A DNA stretch of 64,000 nucleotides from NCBI RefSeq assembly GCF_019175285.1, contig NC_056527.1, positions 14,423,586 through 14,487,585 of the forward strand. Direction: 5' to 3'. The notes under the pieces were generated by a model. That model was not told where the DNA came from. It was given only the letters and a program-made list of their open reading frames with translations, and ran no database searches. The position numbers and the translations under genes are program-made. Shown in pieces: positions 58,401-64,000 of this stretch; the first letter of the stretch is position 1, and each line of letters opens with the position of its first letter. This DNA is from Sceloporus undulatus (lineage: Eukaryota > Chordata > Lepidosauria > Squamata > Phrynosomatidae).

Positions 58401-58914
58401 CATATAAAAACTGGATGAAACCATCAGGCACACTCCAGGCTCTAAGAAGAAGAAGTAGTGGTAGTTGAGAATGAGGCTTCAAAGGGGACTGCATTACATA
58501 ACCAGCGTAACACAACAGAGAAGGCAATTTCCCACATTCTCACACAATTGTGGCACCACAAGAGAGCCCTCCAGCAGAGCTCAATGCTCAGTCAAGTGTA
58601 CATAGAGATATTTAAGTCTGGCCACCAGAATGGAAAAGGTTAGGAAATTGGAGACTGGTAAAGAAACAATCATCCCTGGATGCATTTTGAAAAGAGCCCT
58701 GAAGTGTTCTCTAAAGTCAGAAGATTCCAAATGTTTTTGTTTATTCATGTAAGGCTTCCTGGACTGGTTGCTTCATTTCACATGTACTTACCTTAAGTTC
58801 TAAATAAAAAGTTTGCTGAGACTATTCAGGTTTTTGTGGTGTAGGAATTCTTTCCATGATATTTCTGCCCCCGGTTACAAAGTTTCTGTTAAGAGGTAAC
58901 ACCCACAAACACAT

Positions 58915-59147
58915 TATAGTGGTTCCTTGGTATCTGCTGGGCTAGGGTTTCATTCCAGGGCCTTTTGTGGATACCAAAATTCTTGGGTGCTCAAATCCCA
59001 TTATATACCATGATGTAGTAAAATGGTGTCCCATATATCAAATGGCAAAAATCAAGGTTTGCTCTTTGGTTTGTTTGTTTTAAATTTCAACCTATGTGTG
59101 TTTGACTCTGTGGATGCAGAATGTATGGGTATGGAGGGTTGGCTGTA
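58915..59147. mobile_element. Tigger/pogo-type MITE
   Basis: TA at both ends; AGTGGTTCCTTGGTATCTG pairs with GTATGGAGGGTTGGCTG. Internally, GGTGCTCAAATCCCATTATA and AATGGCAAAAATCAAGG are shared with 47632-47820. Confidence 0.82.
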
Positions 59148-59224
59148 CTTTGTTAACTCAGGCATACCAGTATATTATAATTTGTTTTAATGTGCTTTAA
59201 TATCATTTTGTACTTTTGTATGTA

Positions 59225-59300
59225 CTTTTCTAAAACTACCTTGATTGTCATTTTTTGGAGAAAAGCAGGATATAATTTGTTTTCACATGAATAAATAAAT
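59225..59300 (+). mobile_element. L2-like LINE 3' tail, diverged
   Basis: CTACCTTGATTGTC, GGAGAAAAGCAGGATATAA and an ATAAATAAAT end. Confidence 0.4.
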
Positions 59301-59482
59301 AAGCATAGAATTTAAATTTACTTAAAGCAGATAGCCTCTTGCATGAAACTACTGGCTCAGTAGTTCTACTGAGTAGCAATTCTACCAATGGTTCAAGCAT
59401 TTAGACAGCACCAGATTCCCCTTTCCCAATTTCTAAGAGCTAGATATATTAAGGAACATTTTAAAATTAGATCTCCTTAAGC

Positions 59483-59610
59483 TTTTGTCCTCCAGATGTT
59501 TTGGACTTCGGTTAAAAAAAGCTCCCATCCAGCTTGGCCAATGGTCCAGGATTTTGGGACCTGAAATCTAAAACACCTGGAAGACCAAAGTTTGAGCACT
59601 ACTGCTCTAA
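59483..59610. mobile_element. Palindromic MITE of the ctccagatgttttgg family
   Basis: Left arm TTTGTCCTCCAGATGTTTTGG, right arm AAACACCTGGAAGACCAAAG, centre around AGCTTGGCCAATGG. The best copy of this family here. Confidence 0.75.
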
Positions 59611-59713
59611 ATTAAAATGTACCACACAGTGAGCCACAACATATATTATGGTAGAAATCCTGTGGGGAAAGGGTGTGTGTTCGTGAGTGTAGGAGAGTGC
59701 ATCTGCACATTTT

Positions 59714-59910
59714 AAGTTGCCTGTCGACTTATGGCAACCCCATGAATTTTTCATAGGGTTTTCTTATGAAAGAATACTCAAAGGGTTGGTTTTGGCAGTT
59801 GTTTCCTATGAAATATAGTCTTTAGCAACTAGTATACTCCCATCAGGAGTACTTACCAGGGCTAATTTTGCTTAGCTTCCAAGACAGACAGAGGATCTAG
59901 TGCCTTTAGC
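59714..59910 (-). mobile_element. 5S-rRNA-derived SINE
   Basis: Antisense copy: tail GTCGACTTATGGCAACCCC, body GTTTCCTATGAAATATAGTC, and 5S core AGTACTTACCAGGG, GCTTAGCTTCCAAGA. Confidence 0.8.
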
Positions 59911-61895
59911 ATATTTAGGGGAAGTGTGCTAACATAAAAGTAGTTATGCAAGTGGTTGTACTTTCTCAGAAAGTCCCTAGTGCAGCCAATTGTTCTTCAA
60001 GCACACAAAGAACCTACTCTCTCACTTTTGATTTAGGGTGCAGGAAGCTAATCAACTGTGTAGCACAATGTGTGGAGACATTAAGAGGCACAACGGCTTT
60101 CCCTTTTACATTAATTCAGTGCAAAACATGCAACATTAAGGTAGAAGACACCTTCAGTGCCATTTCAAACTATATTAGCATACATACACCATCTACTTAT
60201 AGAGTTTCAAAGTAAATGATTAGGAGTATAGCAGTCATTTTCACTTTGAGATCATGTAAAAATAACCACAAATGTTTAACTGGTCAGAGATCACAATGTA
60301 CACTCTTAACAGGCATGAGGGGGAAGGGGGGGAGTTAAGCGTTATCAAAATGGGATTACAACACAATCAGTTTTCAACTCATGTTAATGAGCAGTGTAAA
60401 TGTGCATTCTGCTAAGAATATCCAGAGGAGGATACATGACAATTCTCATAACCCTTGTACCAAACACCTGCACTTCTGTTGTGAAATTTGCACCACTGAT
60501 TGACAGGATGATACAAGTGAATATCCATGTAGAATTTATTAATAGCAATCTGCATTTATCCCCAAATTTGCACCATACTTAAACTGTAGCACTGCTACTG
60601 AACTGCAGCTAAGTTCAAACCATAATATTCTATTTAAAATCTAAGGCTTATGGGGTAAATTTTGAATTACTGTACTAAAATCCATCTGTTCTTTTCTAAA
60701 AAGGAAACAACAAACCCATACTACACAGCACATCCTATCAAGGAGTACATGATATCCAATTATCCATGAAGTTTTCCCTCCATGTGGGAAGCAGCTATAT
60801 CTGCTGTACAGGAACAGTGTCGCCCTCACTATAAAGCTTTATATTTTTCCTCCAACATTCAAAAATGGTAGTTTTGCAACTCCAGTTACAATGAGAAAGC
60901 AAGTAAGTAATTGAAGGCTAACCCAAGTTCACAGGCTATCTTTGCAAGCACCTGAAATTGTGCTTTCTGCATATAAACAACAGCAATATACAAAGTGCAT
61001 CTGTAACCACATGTACCCAATGTGCCTGCCTGCCTGCCTCTGTCTAGAAACACTGGGCCAACACTCCTCCAGGGCTATGGGAGGACAATTTTGCCACATT
61101 ATGGCCCTACATTCTGTTTCAGGGCAAGGGGGCTTTCTCCTAAACCTGAAGAGATTTGTGGTGAAGAAAAAGACCCCCTCTGGACCTAAAACAAGCCACA
61201 GAGGCCCCCAATTTCACCCCAATGGTGAAAGTACTCCATGATACTTACAAAGCATAGGTAAGACTTTTTCAACCTTAATTTTTGTTGTTAAAAGTATTTT
61301 TTCAGGCAGGTGGGGCATAAAAACATGTGGCTGTCAAGCAGACTTCCCCAACAAGTAAATACAGAAAACAACATTTCCATGTGCCATGTGTCTGCCTAAG
61401 AGTTAAACAAAGTTTTAGTTAGAGCAACAACTAAATCTTCTGAAATGCATATACTTTCGAAGACTGATGCTTAAAATCAGCTTCCTCTATCAAGTATTTC
61501 TGGCTATTAGCTTACTTCTCTTAATTACTGTTCATATGTCATATATATTTATGTTGCTTGCTGTGTCATGCATACCAAAGTAGAAAGAACATCAGCATAT
61601 TTACCTGGACATAACACCTTACCTACAATATACTGTGATCTATATATACTTGGCCACTCTGTGCAAGCACATAATTATAAAAACAAGTAAGCACTAAAGA
61701 TCCTCATGCCACTGTTCGCAACCTAGTTTTCCCATTTTTAATGACGCTGGATTCCATTCTGGTATGTCAACACAGTTCAGAACATAAGCAAATTACATAT
61801 TATTATCCAAGACTTGAGTCTACATGGAGGAAGTCAACAAAGGATGATAACAATGAAAGGATCAAAAGTGTTCTTCTTTAAGAACAACTAGCAAA

Positions 61896-62153
61896 TACAG
61901 TGGTACCTCGGGATACGAAATACCCAGGTTACGAAATTTTCGGGATACGAAAAAATCCCATAGGGAATTATTGTTTCGGGTTACGAATGTTTTTTCGGGT
62001 TACGAAAAAACTTTTGGTGCTTTTTTCGGCTTTTTCGCACGGAATCGCGGCTTTTCCCCATTAGCGCCTATGGCAATTCGGCTTACGAAGGCTTTTCGGG
62101 TTACGAAAGCGGCCGCGTTACGAATTAATTTCGTAACCCGAGGCACCACTGTA
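61896..62153. mobile_element. CpG-rich mariner-type MITE, apparently young
   Basis: TA at both ends. CAGTGGTACCTCGGGATACG pairs with CGTAACCCGAGGCACCACTG. The inside is built from repeated TTCGGGTTACGAA-like words and keeps many CpGs, including GCGGCCGC. Nonautonomous, 254 bp. Confidence 0.88.
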
Positions 62154-63440
62154 CATGAAAGATCCAAAGAATCAATAGCCCAGTTTGGTGAGTTCAGGGG
62201 AACTTTCCCCACAACAATCCCCCCCCCCACTGCATTACATGACAAGTCTCAACATCTCTATCATGGCACAAGGGCCAGATGACAGAAGTAAACATTTTAC
62301 TGTATAATACAATCAGTTTGTATGAACCGAAGCAGCTCTTTGCTGTCTATTCATGTTTGGATTCCAATTTTGACTTCATTAGGATTTATTTTTGCCTGGG
62401 CCAGGATTCCCTACAAACCATTCCATACATACAACTCCCTTTCCCAGCAAGCTAAAGGCATCCCATTATTCTACTTGTTTACAGCTGTATTTGGGTTCTT
62501 TTATTGAGCCTGAGGCACACAATACCCTTATACTGCTTTAGTCAGCACAGCCCATGAACTGTTAAAACTGCTATTGCCCACTTTAAGGTACAGGAAATGT
62601 CTACAATGTCATCGCCTTAAGTTGAAAAGAATCCATGGTGAGCATTACCTAGCTAGGGTGTTCTAATGTCTGCTTTTGTTTATTAGTTATAATGTGTAAA
62701 TTCTAAAATATGACAGGCATGGAAATTGTTCCTAGTTCAGTTTTTATTGTGCCAAAGATTTTTACTCTGTTTATTTACTCCATTAAGGTTGATACATAAC
62801 TACACCAGATACTCAGTAGCTCTTTAGTTTTGTTGCTGTTTTCTAACATTATGCCAAATTAGGTTTTCAAACAGTAAATTTACTGGTAGCAGTTCTATCA
62901 AAAGGTTTCAAATAAGCTAGCAAATACTAGCAAACAAACAATTAATCTTAACATCTAAATATTTTTCACCCCATTAGTGTTAGATCAGATCAACTGAGAA
63001 TTACAATTAATTTGTATTTCAAAGCATACTTCTCTGGTGTGTTATTTCTCAGGACAAAAATAACTCAAGATATGACTGTAATGAATAATATCTTTTAACC
63101 ACAGAAACAATACAAGGAGGTACATATATTTGCAAACATTGTTAATTGAGGGGCATTGTTCTCAACCTCTAATAAGAGTACGTCTAGAACGAAATAGTTA
63201 ATTTTTGAACATTTCTACTAAGAACCATAATGGGTGCGTGCAACTAAAGACCTATTTAGTCCACCATTCCGTCCATCCAGTAGCAAGCCAAGTACCTATA
63301 CAAGTCCCACAAGAAGGACATGAGTGCAAAAGCACCCTCTTTTTACATTCCCTACCAACTGATATACAAAGACATACTATCACTGTGATCCATAACCATC
63401 CCAATTATTGACCTTCAATGACCTTATGCTTCATGACTAT

Positions 63441-63673
63441 GGCCTGTTACAGACTGCCAAAATAAAGCTGCTTCGGGTCTCTTTGGAGGTATGCTGTTTA
63501 AATGATGCATGCACCCTAAGAATCCGGAAGTTGCACCAAAGCTACACTCCAGTGATTAGGAATGGAGTGTGGCTTTGGCACGACCTCCGGACTCTTAGGA
63601 CCCATGCATCATTTAAATAGCATACCTCCAAAGAGACCGGAAGCAGCTTTATTTTGGCAGTCTGTAACAGGCC
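63441..63673. mobile_element. 233-bp palindromic MITE, copy 2
   Basis: GGCCTGTTACAGACTGCC at the left and its exact complement at the right, flanked by TAT on both sides. Arms and length equal copy 1 at 28480-28712; the centres differ. Confidence 0.88.
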
Positions 63674-64000
63674 TATATAACCTTTTCTTTAAAACTATAC
63701 AAGTTACAGCAATAAGTTTCTCAGTGTGGCTATATTCTCTTCATTTGGGCAAGACTTTCTGTTTCTGAAAGTAGCTTCCTTCCATTACTTAATTCATATC
63801 ACTTCTGACTTATTGGTCATTGTACTGTACTAGCTTTCTCAGCCCCTGGAATGCATTCTACCTGAGCCTCCATTAATGTGCTTTTGGGAGCATCTTGGGA
63901 GAGATTTGACCCTCTTGATTTTTCCTTTTGACTTTCATTTTATGCATCCCCTCAATGTAGAGAAATGTCTTATTTGGAAGCTGAAGCAGACTGTGTTGGA

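Larger units (their letters stand above)
42939..64000 (-). other. Upstream region, probably LARP4B first intron
   Basis: 21 kb without a recognisable coding exon. Because the first coding exon has an acceptor, the promoter must lie upstream. No CpG island is present; the one CpG-dense patch (61898-62151) is a transposon. Transposons are listed separately. The unique stretches 43801-44940, 48000-48690, 51050-52920, 58400-58910, 59910-61890 and 62154-63440 show nothing I can name. Confidence 0.6.

Noticed and set aside
61898-62151. CpG-dense patch as the LARP4B promoter CpG island
   Set aside because: The patch is bounded by TA duplications and inverted termini of a MITE, so its CpGs belong to the transposon.
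1-64000. Retroviral or LTR-type fossils and Polinton-like elements
   Set aside because: No long direct terminal repeats, primer-binding sites or gag/pol/env or capsid text recognised in the window.

Overview
The window is nuclear DNA of a squamate reptile, most likely a lizard. It holds one large intron-rich vertebrate gene on the minus strand. Around and inside that gene is a typical squamate repeat mix: Bov-B, CR1 and L2 LINEs, tRNA-headed SINEs whose tails match Bov-B, 5S-rRNA-derived SINEs, and many short palindromic DNA transposons of Tigger/pogo, hAT-like and Harbinger-like type. Two runs of 10 N are assembly gaps. I found no tRNA or rRNA gene, CRISPR array, bacterial feature or retroviral/LTR element.

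The gene is LARP4B (La-related protein 4B). I could place 16 canonical coding exons between 15,621 and 42,885, with matching splice phases throughout. They encode about 725 residues: an N-terminal PAM2w motif, a La motif, an RRM and a long disordered tail ending as LARP4B does in mammals. Order by coordinate (the gene runs right to left): 1-12,010 is 3' flank full of repeats; 12,015-15,620 is a repeat-free stretch that fits a long 3' UTR; 15,621-33,573 holds fifteen coding exons; 33,574-42,804 is the large second intron; 42,805-42,938 is the short first coding exon; 42,939-64,000 is probably first intron, with no CpG-island promoter in view.

The main discovery candidate lies inside the large second intron. 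At 37,270-40,353 on the gene's own strand is a single uninterrupted 1,028-codon exon. It starts with a textbook N-myristoylation/palmitoylation signal (MGCCFSKE) and ends at a consensus GTAAGT donor in phase 0. That is the same phase as the normal first coding exon and as the next LARP4B exon, which starts with the PAM2w motif. The simplest reading is an alternative first coding exon. It would give a roughly 1,726-residue, membrane-anchored LARP4B that keeps the PABP-binding, La and RRM modules. Every other LARP4B exon here is under 300 bp.

Other observations: a GC-AG intron at 23,864; a Bov-B copy at 54,390-57,773 with four other elements nested in it; a pair of 233-bp palindromic MITEs 35 kb apart; a hAT-like MITE family whose arms carry inverted ZNF143-like motifs; and a CpG-rich, apparently young mariner-type MITE at 61,898-62,151.
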